NCBI RefSeq assembly: GCF_018320785.1
Contig: NC_054866.1
Location: forward strand, 15,237,885-15,301,884
Origin: Cheilinus undulatus
Lineage: Eukaryota; Chordata; Actinopteri; Labriformes; Labridae
Direction of reading: 5' to 3'
DNA: 64,000 nucleotides
The position numbers and the translations under genes are program-made. Positions 12,901-24,900 of this stretch are shown piece by piece (position 1 is the stretch's first letter; each line of letters begins with the position of its first letter). The notes below the pieces were generated by a model. The model did not search any database and was not told where the DNA came from. It worked only from the letters and a program-made list of their open reading frames with translations.

Positions 12901-15900
12901 GTGGGGTTATTTATGTCTAGAAAATACGTTTTGTTTCATGTGCCAATGCTGTATTAACTATTGGAATCTGTTCAATAAAGTTGTATCAATATAAAAAATA
13001 AATATATAAAAATAATTTTGAAAAACTGTTTCTCGTCGCCATTCAACCCTGTCTACACAGGAACGATTTCTATTCTGTCTGTACTAGAACAGCGATTGGG
13101 TGTTTAAAAATGGAACAATTTGGAAACGAGCTGCAGAGTGAACAGTTTTCAGGTACCTCCCTCCATGTACACAAACAGTGCTGCTTTCTCGAAAATGCGT
13201 TTGCGCACTGTGGTTGCAGTCAATTGCCATGCGCGAATACGGTTTCGCGCAGGCGCGGGGAAAGAAGGACCTTATACGCATGCGTGTGTGGTTCGTTGGA
13301 AAATCGAACCGCCAACGGCTGCCTGGTAAACTACAGCGTTTTCGTGTCTTCTGTGGAAATATTTCATAAAGTTGCTGTCTGCTCGTAGAACGGGCTGCAA
13401 ACGAAGATGGAATACAAAGCAGGACATTGGCGTGTATTAGTTCGACGTCACCCGGAGCTTCAGCCTACGAGCTATTGGTAAGGTATGTAGAACTTCTTTT
13501 GTCGTAGTGTCAAATATTTCTTGAGTTCTTTTCATTCAGTAACACCACGTGTTTATAGGTAGAAGTTAAATGGGTCAGGAGGCATTTTGTTTCAATTCTA
13601 GACCAGCCAACATTGCTGTTTGATTTGTATTTTTTGCTGTCATTTTAGCGTGGAGAACGTTTAACACTTGCTGTGTTGGGGACCATAAGTGAACCCCAAG
13701 CTCAGAGCTAACTCCGCCCACTTCAGACTTTTGAAAAATGCACAAAAAATGGGCGGTTGGATACTGGGAACACTGGGAAGAGGGAAAGAAAAAGGACGGA
13801 GTTTTCCAGATGAGGTGGGAGTGACCGTGATGTCCCCTAGCCAAAAAGTGAGAGTCCCGCCGCAGCACTGATGCTTCAGAGCGACCTAAGGTGAAGGATT
13901 TTTTCCTCTTCAGAGTCACATTCATATCTGTGTTCAGAGTCATATTCATATTCATATCTGTGTTAAGAGTCCCCTGAAGTAGGCTTTCCAGCTTATTCCT
14001 ACCCTTCCATGAATATGGGCGCAACTTCCGCTCCGTTCTATCTAAATGGGACTTTGCATAGAAACGAGATGCTAAACGTGACTATTAAAGCAATTTTAAT
14101 ACCAAACTACATAAAGTTAGACTGCTTCACCTCAGATGGGATAATATTATTATTATTTCTCTAGCCTCTACTGGAGAGTTCAAATTGATGACATTACTTT
14201 AGATAACCTACAAGGGCATATTTAGCTAACTTTATTAGCTTTATATCAGTATAAAAAGATACATTTCTAGTTTGTGGAGTTGCTGAAATTCTCATTTTAC
14301 AAACTAATCCCTCTTAAATATGGGAATTATATTTATAAAATTATCCATGACTCAAGTTGCCAGCTCTTCAGTTTGGTAAATGTCAAGTTTTGTATTAAGA
14401 ATTAATGATAAATTAATACTAAAAGAATCACATCCCTGATGCACTTAGACAGTGGACAGCATGTTGTGAGAGACATATTTAACTTTGTCATAATATTAGT
14501 ACCATGAACATAGCAACAGGTACTGAGCATTACAGAAAATATGATTAAAACATTTCAGCTCATTGATTTAACAAAAATGAAGCAGTATTTATTACAGCAA
14601 ATATTTATTTATTTCAGAACAACCACTGTTGACACTAAATCACTTTAGTAAGCCTTTGGAAAAATCATGTTTTTGCTATTATTGTTACTGTACTGGAAGT
14701 TCCACTTCCATTCATAGCTACAGTAGACCCCCAGGAATAATGTGGTATCCACCTTATTTACTTATCTACAGCTTATAATACAAACAATGTGAACATGTGA
14801 TAACAAAAATATAAATATTTACAAATTCCAGAAGAATTCCTATTGAAACAACTGTCGTTCTTTGTTAGCGTCTATAGTTAGTTGCTGTACTAGAATACAT
14901 GTATTTAATGTAGCCTACTTCCGTTTTGGCACCGGAAGTTTCGCCCATATTCACATTTGCAGTAGCGGCCCCAGGAATAAGGGGGATAGTGTGGTGGTGG
15001 ACTGTGGTGGTCCTGGGCACTACCTGTTGGCTCCAGCACCTCCTAAATGCACAATGGGGATATGTGCACGTCAGTGTCATGGCACTAAAGATTTAATAGC
15101 TCACTTGATTTTTGCAGGATGCCACAAAGCTCAAGAGTCAGAGAGGACAGTTGGAGGGCTGCTCAGAGGACATAAAGGGCTTCTCTCCTGTTTGAAAAAG
15201 AAGACAACCTCTTTTGCCTTGTTGAAACATTCTTGCCAGATGGGGTACCAGTGGAAAGCCTGCCCCATGTATTGTTTTTGTAGTAAGTGGATCTCAGAAA
15301 CACTTTAAAGACTCATTTGGATGGTAATGGATGATTTGCTTGTAATTCTTTTCTACTTTTATCATCCTCCCAGGAGCCTCTTGCTAGGCTTCAAGGCAGC
15401 TCATGCTATGCATTGACCAGCATTGGGATCCACTCAGGAGTTCCTACAGAGGTAATAATTTTTCCTCTTTAGAGGTAGTTATATGGTATAGTGTAATGCT
15501 GGCAAAATGTTTTATTTCCTTTCAGCCGTGTGCATCATATGATACAATATCAGTTATTTTTATAACTGTGTTATTGTCACCTGTAACAACTGCTATCCTG
15601 AGGAAGACGGTTCAGGACAATAAGAGCCAAAACTAACAGACTGAAAAACAGCACATATCCCAGAGCAGTTGCAATAATAAACTAGAAAAGTACTCAGAGA
15701 GCGCAGACCTCCGCCATTAGCCCTATCTCCCAATAGTGAAGAGTCCTTTAAAAATTCCTAGATCCAGACGATGATCTGGATCAGTCCCAAAATCAAATCA
15801 GTTCTTCCTTTTGCCATTTCTGACATTCCCTGGAAATTTCATCAGAATCTATCCATAACTTTTTGGGTTATGTTGCCAACAAACAAACCCTGCTGATCAC

Positions 15901-18900
15901 ATAACCTCCTTGGCAGAGGTAATAATAATTGCACTGAATGGAACTGTGCAAAATTTCGTTGTACTTGTGTACAATGACAATAAAGATTCTGGTTCAGATT
16001 TTTAGGTTTGATAGTATCCAAATTTTCAAATTTAAAAAACAAAAAAGAAATAGATGTGCAGCATTTTTTTCTAAACCAAAACTGTTGTGAGCAGAAAAAG
16101 CGCAAGGGCAAGCAAGATGACTTACAGAGCTGTGGGATCAACACACACTCTAAGTGGAGAGGGTAGCACCAGTCACAGCTTAGTGTTGATTTTAGAAGAA
16201 CATATAAACACAGCAACACCCGTCTGATAACTGCTTAACAGCTGGATCACTCTACATGTATGTCTGCATTTTGTGTCTGCTGTAGCTTCTGCCACAGAAC
16301 ACAAGGGATGTGACAAGACATTCAGCTCACGGGACAAGAAGAGATTGGGTCCACTCCTTTTTTGAGTGAATTCAAAAATTGGATAGTACTTTGCAATCAG
16401 TGCATACATAAGTGTTCAAAACTTCTAAGTTGACATGATTTGGTGCTTTACCTTGTCTTTCTATTTTTCCTTACTCTTTTTTAAGGTCCTGTTTCTTCTG
16501 CTAGTGGTGACTAGGACTCCATTACTTTATACTGTCTCCGGTATTCCACTCTTCTAAAAAGACGCCAGTTATCAAGGAAAAATAATGGTAAGCCTTGCAC
16601 AGCATTTGTACATACCTCAATAAATTCTTTAGATTAATCTTTCTTTAAGCAACATGAAGCCATTTTATGTTTATTTTATGTAGTTTACACCAAGCACTGC
16701 ATTAATCTGGTCATGTAGAAATACCCAGAATACTGCCATGCCACTGCTTTGTCCAGCTTGTTCTCAGTGTTCTGATGATCACACCATATGGGGGCCAATA
16801 CAGTTTTCTGTGTGAGTCATATGTTTTCATTATGATTGATTTAAAATTCAGCGCCCATCATCTTTGTTACAGCAAAATCCTTTTGTACCCCAAAGCATTT
16901 AGGGTAAGTGTACCCATTAGGCCCACCAAAATCTAAGTTCACGTATTTTTCATAGATACTAAGATGGTTTATAAACATGATCATTTGTTAGAATGAAGGA
17001 TTAATCCCTCATTTGAAGGTATATTTATTTACTTATGCATATTTTAGAGAACAAATTAAAGAAATGTTATGAATAAAGTCAAATGTCTGGCATGGGCTTA
17101 ATTGGTACCTAAGTACCATTTAAGCCCACGTGTGTTCCAAATAAGCCCACAACCACGTTTATTGACAGAAATTTAAAAAAATATTACATTTTTCAAGTAG
17201 TAAACATATATTAATTCAGTAACATGTTATACATGTTAAACACAATTTATTTTTTGAACTTGGCTTTAATGTTTGGCTTGTAACAATGGACCACCACAAA
17301 CATGACTAAGTAGGCCTAAACCTAATTTTCATTGGCTTCAGTATTTAACATTTCATTGAACATTTTATTTAATATTGACAAAATTTGATTCAATATTGAC
17401 AAAATAAAAAAAATGTGTTTGTTTTTAAAAGTATTAAATGACATTACAGTGAATCAACAATATCTTATTGAACTTGGATTTAATGTTTGGCTGTAACAAT
17501 GATGATTTTAGGACAGTTGCTGTAATTCCTCTTTTTTGTTGGCATTTTTCTCACTATAAACAAATGATTATGCAAAATTAACTGACATAACAATTCTTCT
17601 GGTCAGTGTGTGATCTGTGATGTACTCGTGTTAATGAAGTTAGTATAACAACATCCAACACAGGATTACAGCGAAAAGCTATCAAACCTCAAAATTTCAT
17701 TTTTTTCTATTGAAACACAAGATGGGCTTAAATGGAACACACTGGGCTTAAATGGTTCTACAGTGACTACCAGGGAAATGAAGATAATATGTTCTCACCA
17801 AAATTAAACAAATGTTTAAAGAAATGCCTGTAGGCTAAATATGCTGCAAAACTTGCCATCATAGTTATTCCTCTTCTGCCAAACTTTCTGAATTATCAAG
17901 GAATTCTTGTTCAAAGTTTTATGTAAGATTTATGTAAAATGAATCAGAAAACACTTAGTTTGTGTACTTATCATTTTTAATCATTAAGCAGTGTATCTAT
18001 CAGTAGGGCTACATGTATTGACTAGTGATTAGCTTGCTACGCTAGCTAGCATGACTCATCTTTTCACATAAAACTAAATAGTAAGAAATTACAAAAAACT
18101 ACCTGTTTATACACAAAAAAACAAATCAATAATCTCTCAAATTACATAATATGAATGTACTTAACAAGTCAGTGGCTGAAAATGGTTGAAAAGAGGTTCT
18201 TTCTGAGGGTCCCAAAACACCAAAGTTTTGAGGCGACTTTATCTGAGCCTCCTTGAGACTGCACAAATGTAGGCAGGCCTTTTTCAATATCTACAAATGT
18301 GATTGGTGTCAAACAAAAACTGACATATAATTAAGAAATTGTGTGATTGGACAAAATAATGTATAGCATAAGACAGGCCCCTCTTTTTTTTTTTAAATTG
18401 ACTTCAAAGTCGCAAGTGGGCTTAAATGGTGCCTGGGCTTAATGGGTAGGCTTACCCTAATACAATACAATAATAACTTTATTCATTCCCAAGGAAATTA
18501 TATAGAAATTATATATAAAATTATATATTATATTTACATGTAAAAGCAAATTCTATATTTATTTGGGTGGTCTTACAAGTAAATATATAAATAAAGAGCA
18601 TAGTTTGCAAATATTTATCTTGTGGTTCAACTACCTAAAATCACAATATAACCCTTATGAATGGTTCATACCAAGGTCTTTTGCTAACACTTGTGGTTTG
18701 GGCTATTGTGTGTAGCTTTAAACCAGTGTTAATTTAAACTAAAACTATGACTAAAAATGTTCATCGACAGCTTTGTTTTCCATGACAAAAACTAGACTAA
18801 GACTAACAAAAATAGATCTGTGATGACTAAAACTGACAAAAACTAAGTTTAGTTTTTGACTAGAATGTAATGTAGTTTTCATCGGACATTCAAAATCCAT

Positions 18901-21900
18901 GATATCTCTCCACTGTGGGTAATTCTGTCAAAAAACAATGCAGCTGTAGCTCTTCTGTCTCTCAGCTGTAGAAAGCAGGGACCCCAGGTTTGGCAGGGTG
19001 CAGAGAACATCCTACTATGACTTGGTACCAGATTTAAGCAAGACAATAAATGCTTGGACTAAAAGTAAAACCTAAAATGTGAGGACTTTTTATGGACTAA
19101 AACTAAATGGACAGAAATGACTAAAATGTGACTGAAACTAAAATTCATTTCACTTAAAGACTAAAACTAAGACTAAAATTAAAAATATCTGCCAAAATTA
19201 AAACTGCTTTAAATAATGACATCAATTCAAATTTATGTTTAGTTTTACAGCAATAGCTATGTCACTTTTTGTGTGGGTCCATATCTTCTTGGATATGTGA
19301 AGGAGGGGGGAGCTCAGTGGATACAAGCCTGGGCACCACAGCTCTAAACTATAAAGGAAAAGCAAATTGCAATTAATATGTCATAACTGTCTCATTATAA
19401 TCAATAACGGAAAAAGTAATTGGCTGTTGTTAGGTGATTGCTGACTTAATAGCTGGCACTTGTGGGTACATTTGCGTTTCTTCACCATATTCTATTATAG
19501 AAGCGATCTGTATGTACTGTACACACTGTTTATTTTATTCTGTTGTGCTGATTGTAAGCATGGCTTATTAGAGCCTAGTTTTCTCAAATTTACATCTGTG
19601 TAGGCATTAAACTGAAGCACTGAATCACTCTAACTTTGTTTTGTATATGTACTTCCTGCAGAGAGGATGGAGCCAGTCCAAAGTAGAACACCTGATGAAC
19701 TGTGCTCGAGTCTTCAAGAAGATGAAGTTTCTTGGCCATGTGAAGCTTCCCAAGTGGAAGGCCTTCTTCAGTCAAGACTGGACTCATTACTCTTGAATCA
19801 TTTAGGGGCAAGTGACTTTGTTTCATCTTCATGCATTACACCAAGGACTACCTGTCATACATATGGACACAAGCTTTTTTTTCCAAGATCTAAACTGCTT
19901 TTTGAGTATAAAGACAAGTTATCAGATGTGTTGAAAGTTTTTTTATTGCAAACATATAACTGCAGAGTTTCTTATTGTTTATCAGAGAGCTTGAATCTTT
20001 TGTTAAAAGTAGGAGTATTAGGGCACTACTGCAAAAATCTAGCAAATTAACTGAAATTTCACATGTTTTGTACTGTATTTTTTACAGTAAATTTCTGGTA
20101 ACCACAGCTGCCAGTAATTTACTGTAAAATTTAAAGTTGGGCAGTATTTTGCTACTACCGTAAAATCTGCAAATATCAGCTGTAATTTCTCATGTTTTGT
20201 ACTGTATTTTTTACGGTAAATTTCTGGTAACCACAGCTGCCAGTAATTTACTGTAAAATTTAAGTAGTTATAATAAAATACCGTTTAACATTATACGGGT
20301 CTATTGTTTTTATTACTGAGATAGATTGTATTTAGGTTTACAGGATTTCTGGTGTTTTTACAGTAATTTACCGTAAACAGGTTTGTTTCATTATCGTTAT
20401 TTTTACAGCCAATCCCTGTAGAAAATGTTGTAATAGAGCTGTAACTTCTACATCAAATTACAGTAAGTTGTACAGCAAATTACCGTAAATATGGTTACAG
20501 TATAACTGTTATTTTTACAGCAAATCCTTGTATAAACGGTTACAATATCGTATTTTTTTAACAGAAATTTACAGTAAAAAAAAAACAGGTTTGAACTGTA
20601 ATATTTACAGTTGTAGAATGAAAACACCGTTTTTTCTCATACATTCTCACCGTAATTTTTACAGTAAATCTCTGGTAACCACAGCTGCCAGCGTTTTACC
20701 GTAAATTTAACGGAATTTTTTTTACAGTGTGGGCTGGCCACCTGGGGAAACATAAAACCTTAGCTCGCATTAGATGTTGTTTTTGTTGGCCTGGTTTACG
20801 TAAAGATGTTGCCAGTTTTTGCAGGAGTTGCCCACAGTGTCAGAAGACATCGGCCAGATTCCCTGTAAAAGTCCCCCTTCAGCCCCTTCCAGCCATCAGC
20901 ACTCCATTTGAATGTCTGGGAATGGATATTGTTGGCCCCGTAGAGAGGAACAAGTCAGGTAACAGATTTATGCTGGTGATTACAGACTATGCAACAAAAT
21001 ACCCAGAAGTGTTCCCTCTAAAATCAGTCAAAGCTAAAGCAGTAGCATTTTCCCTGGTCCAGTTCTTTTTGAGGGTGGGATTTCCTCAGGAAATTCTGAC
21101 TGATCAGGGCATGAACTTTATGTCAAAACTGCTAAAAGATGTGTATCAGCTGCTGGGCATTAGAGGTTTGAGAACAATGCCCTTCCACCCTCAAACTGAC
21201 GGTTTAACGGAACGGTTCAATTAGACATTGAAGCAAATGCTGCGCAAATTTGTGAATGAAACTGGTTCTGATTGGGACCAGTGGCTTCCCTATCTAGTTT
21301 TTGCTTATAGGGAAGTCCCCCAGGCTTCTACAGGGTTTTCCCCATTTGAATTGCTCTTTGCCCATGAGGTAAGAGGACCTTTGACCTTTAACCCTCTTGA
21401 AAGAAATTTGGGAGGGGGATAATGCCAACAAAGAGCCTGTGAATGTTGTTTCTTACGTTCTCCAGATGAGGGAGAAGTTGGACAAAATGACCACGTTGGC
21501 TCAGGAACACAAGATGGCCTCCCAACAACACCAGAAAAACTGGTACGATCGAGCTGCTCGGGAAAGGGAGTTTCAGCCTGGCCAGGAAGTGTTGGTGATG
21601 CTGCCCACTGAGGAGAGCAAGCTGCTAGCTAAGTGGCAGGGGCCACTTATGAGGTAACCCAGAAATTAGGCCCTACAACTTATGAAATCTCTACTCCAGG
21701 TCAGGGTCGTGCCATCCAGGTTCTTCACATCAACCTTTTGAAGGAGTAGATCCCAAGATTAGAGAAACCATCAGTGTTCTTCATCAGGAAAGCAGAAGAT
21801 GAGGAGGTGGAAGAACAGTATCTGCCTCAACCCTCAACATCAGCTCTCAGCCTGGACCACCTCACAGAGCAATAGCAGTCGCAGGTGAGAGCCCTCTGTA

Positions 21901-24900
21901 CCGCTGATCTGTTCACAGAAAATCCTGGCCGTACTAATCTTAGCAATCATGATGTCATTCTAAAAGAAAATGCTTTGGTTAAGCGTATGAGTTACAGGAT
22001 TCCAGAGCGCCTACTGGGCCCACTTGAGAAGGAAATTAAGCTGACGCTTTCCCTTGGTATCACTGAGGCCTCCCAGAGTGAGTGGTGCAATCCCATTGTT
22101 CTAGTTCCAAAGAAAGATGGCACAATCAGATTTTGCATTGACTTTCGCTACCTAAATTCAATCTCAAAGTTTGACTCATACCCCATACCACGCATTGATG
22201 ACCTCATTGATCGTCTGGGCAGGGCAAAATACCTGACCACTACTGACCTCTCTAGAGGCTACTGGCAGGTGCCTCTTACAGCCAGGTCTCGTGAGCTGAC
22301 TGCCTTCAGAACACCATGGGGACTGTTCCAGTTCACTATCATGTCTTTTGGATTGCATGGGGCTCCAGCCACATTCCAGAGGCTAATGGATAAGGTACTG
22401 AATGGTCTCTCACATTTTGCATCAGCATATTTGGATGACATTGTGGTGTACAGCAATAGCTGGGAGGAGCATCTGGGGCACCTAAAGGTTGTTTTTGAGT
22501 GTCTTCAAACTGCAGGTCTTACAGTTAACCCAGCCAAGTGTGCCATCACAAAAAGGGAGACGGAGTATCTTGGCTATGTCATTTGCAGTGGAGCCATCAA
22601 GCCTCAGGTTCAGAAGGTTCAGGCCATACAGTCCTGCGCATTACCCCAGACCAGGAAGCAATTAAGATCCTTCCTGGGAATGTCAGGTTGGTATCACAGA
22701 TTCATCCCTAACTTTTCTACAAGAGCTGCTGTGCTTACAGACATGACAAGTTTAAGGGGGCCAAACCAGCTTCTGTGGTCAGAGGAAGCAAAGGCAGCCT
22801 TTAAGGACATACAGCAAGCTTTGAGTGGACATCAAGTGTTGCACTGCCCAGACTTCTAGCTGCCCTTCATTCTTCAAACAGATGCCTCTGACTGAGGGCT
22901 AGGTGCAGTGCTCCTTCAAGGCCATCCAGAGGACCAGCATCCCATTGCATTCATCAGCCGGAAGCTCTACCCCAGAGAGACCCGCTACTCTACAGTAGAG
23001 AGGGAATGTTTAGCAGTGAAATGGGCTTTGGACTCACTGGGATACTACCTCCTGGGACGACAGTTCTGTCTGGAAACAGACCACTAGGCCTTGAGGTGGC
23101 TAGAGAGGATGAAGGACTCAAACAGCAGGATAACCCGCTGGTACCTTGCCATGCAGCCCTACAAGTTTGAAGTTCATCACATACCAGGCAAGCAGAACTC
23201 TACTGCTGACTACCTGTCCCGCTGTCCCAGCGAGTGTCCAGAGAAGGGGGAGTGTGTGGCTTGTTAGTATTTCTTTTGATTTAATTTGACAAATCTTGGT
23301 CACTTGTTGTTCCCCTTTAAACAATCACATCACACTTTTACATTTGTTAAAATACACTTCACTTTATTGCAGTTGACATTTGTTTTCTGATTTGGGTGCA
23401 CACAATTTAATTAACATTCTGTCATTTGCTTTAATTTGATGCTGTTTTGGTTAATTTTCAGTATAGTCACACTTCCTTTGTTCTTTTTTTTGAGATCACC
23501 TAACAAAGGACCAGCTGGCTGATCAAGATGGCCTTTTAAGTCCTGCCCACAGGAAGTGGAGGCTGCCAGCAGTGGAGGCTGAAGGAGGGGAGACTTGGAC
23601 TATGATTTGCAAATTAGATTAAGTTCTTTTGCTTTAGGCTTTCTGATATTTAAGTAATCATTTATTTTGTAAATAGTTTATTTAAATAGGTTAATTTTGG
23701 TTGGTTTCTGTTTAAATAGGTACATGTTTAGTTTGTTGTCACATTAGTTCCCCCCTTGTTTGTGTTGGACTAGTCCATTTTGTGTTTATAACCCCTCATG
23801 TGTTACTAATTGTTAGGTCTGCTTTAGTTATGTCTGGTTAGGTTAAAGCTTCAGTTATTTTGTTTAGTTGACCTCATGATAAGTTTGGGCCCTAATTTAC
23901 AATTTTTTCCACTTATGTCAATTTTTGTTAACAAATTATTCTTTAATTAAAGATATTTTCTATTTTTACACCTTTGTCCTTTGTCTTAATTGCTTGGTCC
24001 CTGACACAATGCAAAAAAACAATAACATCTTAAATTGTCAATGCCATTAAAACAAAACCACTTAACAGTTCTCTACTGAAAATGTTTAAGCTGGGTTTTA
24101 CCTACCAGGCTGAGAGATGACAACACTGTCCCAGACATACTCCTTTGTCTTCTCCTTTTTCTTCTTCTTTTTCTTCTTGTCATCCTGCAAAGGAATTTTG
24201 TTTCTTCAATAACTTTTCCTTTCAAATGAACTTTTTAAAGATTCATCATGAGTTCAACAATTTAATACAGAGTGCAAATCACAGTAGAAACCATAAGACA
24301 AGGTCAAAATTAGTCATCCATTTGAAAAGCCAATGGCAGCTGGAATGAAAGAGTTTTTAATGTCATTGTCCTGCAAACGGGCATTCTGAATCTGAGGCCG
24401 GATGGAAGCAACTTAAACTCTGAGAAAGAGGGTGGCTGTGATCAGCCAAGCAGGGTTATTATAGCTAACTAAATAACTAAAACTGAAATGTAAAAATCAT
24501 TTACGTTAACTGAAACTAAATCAAAACTAAACTTTACAAATAAAATGAAAACTAACTAAAACTGTATTGTGTGCTTACAAAACTAACTAAAATGAAATAG
24601 AATTAGGGGCAAAATCTCCTTAGTTTTAGTCCTTGCCACTAGCTCACTGACTGACATGAACACCAAAGCCTAAAGAGAAAAAAATTGTCTGATTTTGATT
24701 GAAAACAACATAACACAGTGGTAATTTTAGGTCTTGAGTTGTATACAAACATTAAAAGTGAATAATTACAGTGAAAAGTTAAAAGCCCTTTTTGGGTCTT
24801 GACCCAGGTATCCCACTTTGCCACAAAAACTAAAACTAACACTAAAACTAATCAAAACTAAACTCAAATGAAGCATTTTTACAAAATAAAAACTAAACTA

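Larger units (their letters stand above)
11743..20729. mobile_element. CACTA-like (En/Spm) element inserted in the Gypsy integrase
   Basis: 8987 bp with termini CACTGTAAAAAA at the left and its complement TTTTTTACAGTG at the right, flanked by a 2 bp duplication TG. Both ends carry dense subterminal repeats of the ACAGTAAA/TTTACNGT type (11743-12150 and 20050-20729). CACTR termini, a 2-3 bp target duplication and subterminal repeats are hallmarks of the CACTA superfamily. No full transposase is recognised inside; possible spliced exons are listed separately. Confidence 0.7.
10791..24011 (+). mobile_element. Gmr1-type Ty3/Gypsy retrotransposon with nested insertions
   Basis: LTR boundaries are 10796 (TGTGG) and 24006 (TGACA), flanked by the 5 bp target duplication CAATG at 10791-10795 and 24007-24011. 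Without the 9 kb nested insert it is about 4.2 kb. Domain order is gag remnant, integrase, reverse transcriptase, RNase H. Integrase lying before reverse transcriptase is unusual for Gypsy and is known from the Gmr1 lineage first described in Atlantic cod. Multiple stops and deletions show it is dead. It lies inside one intron of the Ser/Asp-Lys gene, in the opposite transcriptional orientation. Confidence 0.88.

Noticed and set aside
13575..14024. 149-residue minus ORF in the CACTA-like element
   Set aside because: Contains short imperfect repeats ([14 protein letters not shown]) from tandem DNA and no family motif.
14862..15308. 148-residue plus ORF in the CACTA-like element
   Set aside because: Cys-rich but without a recognisable zinc or transposase pattern; other frames have an acceptor at 15117 leading to early stops.
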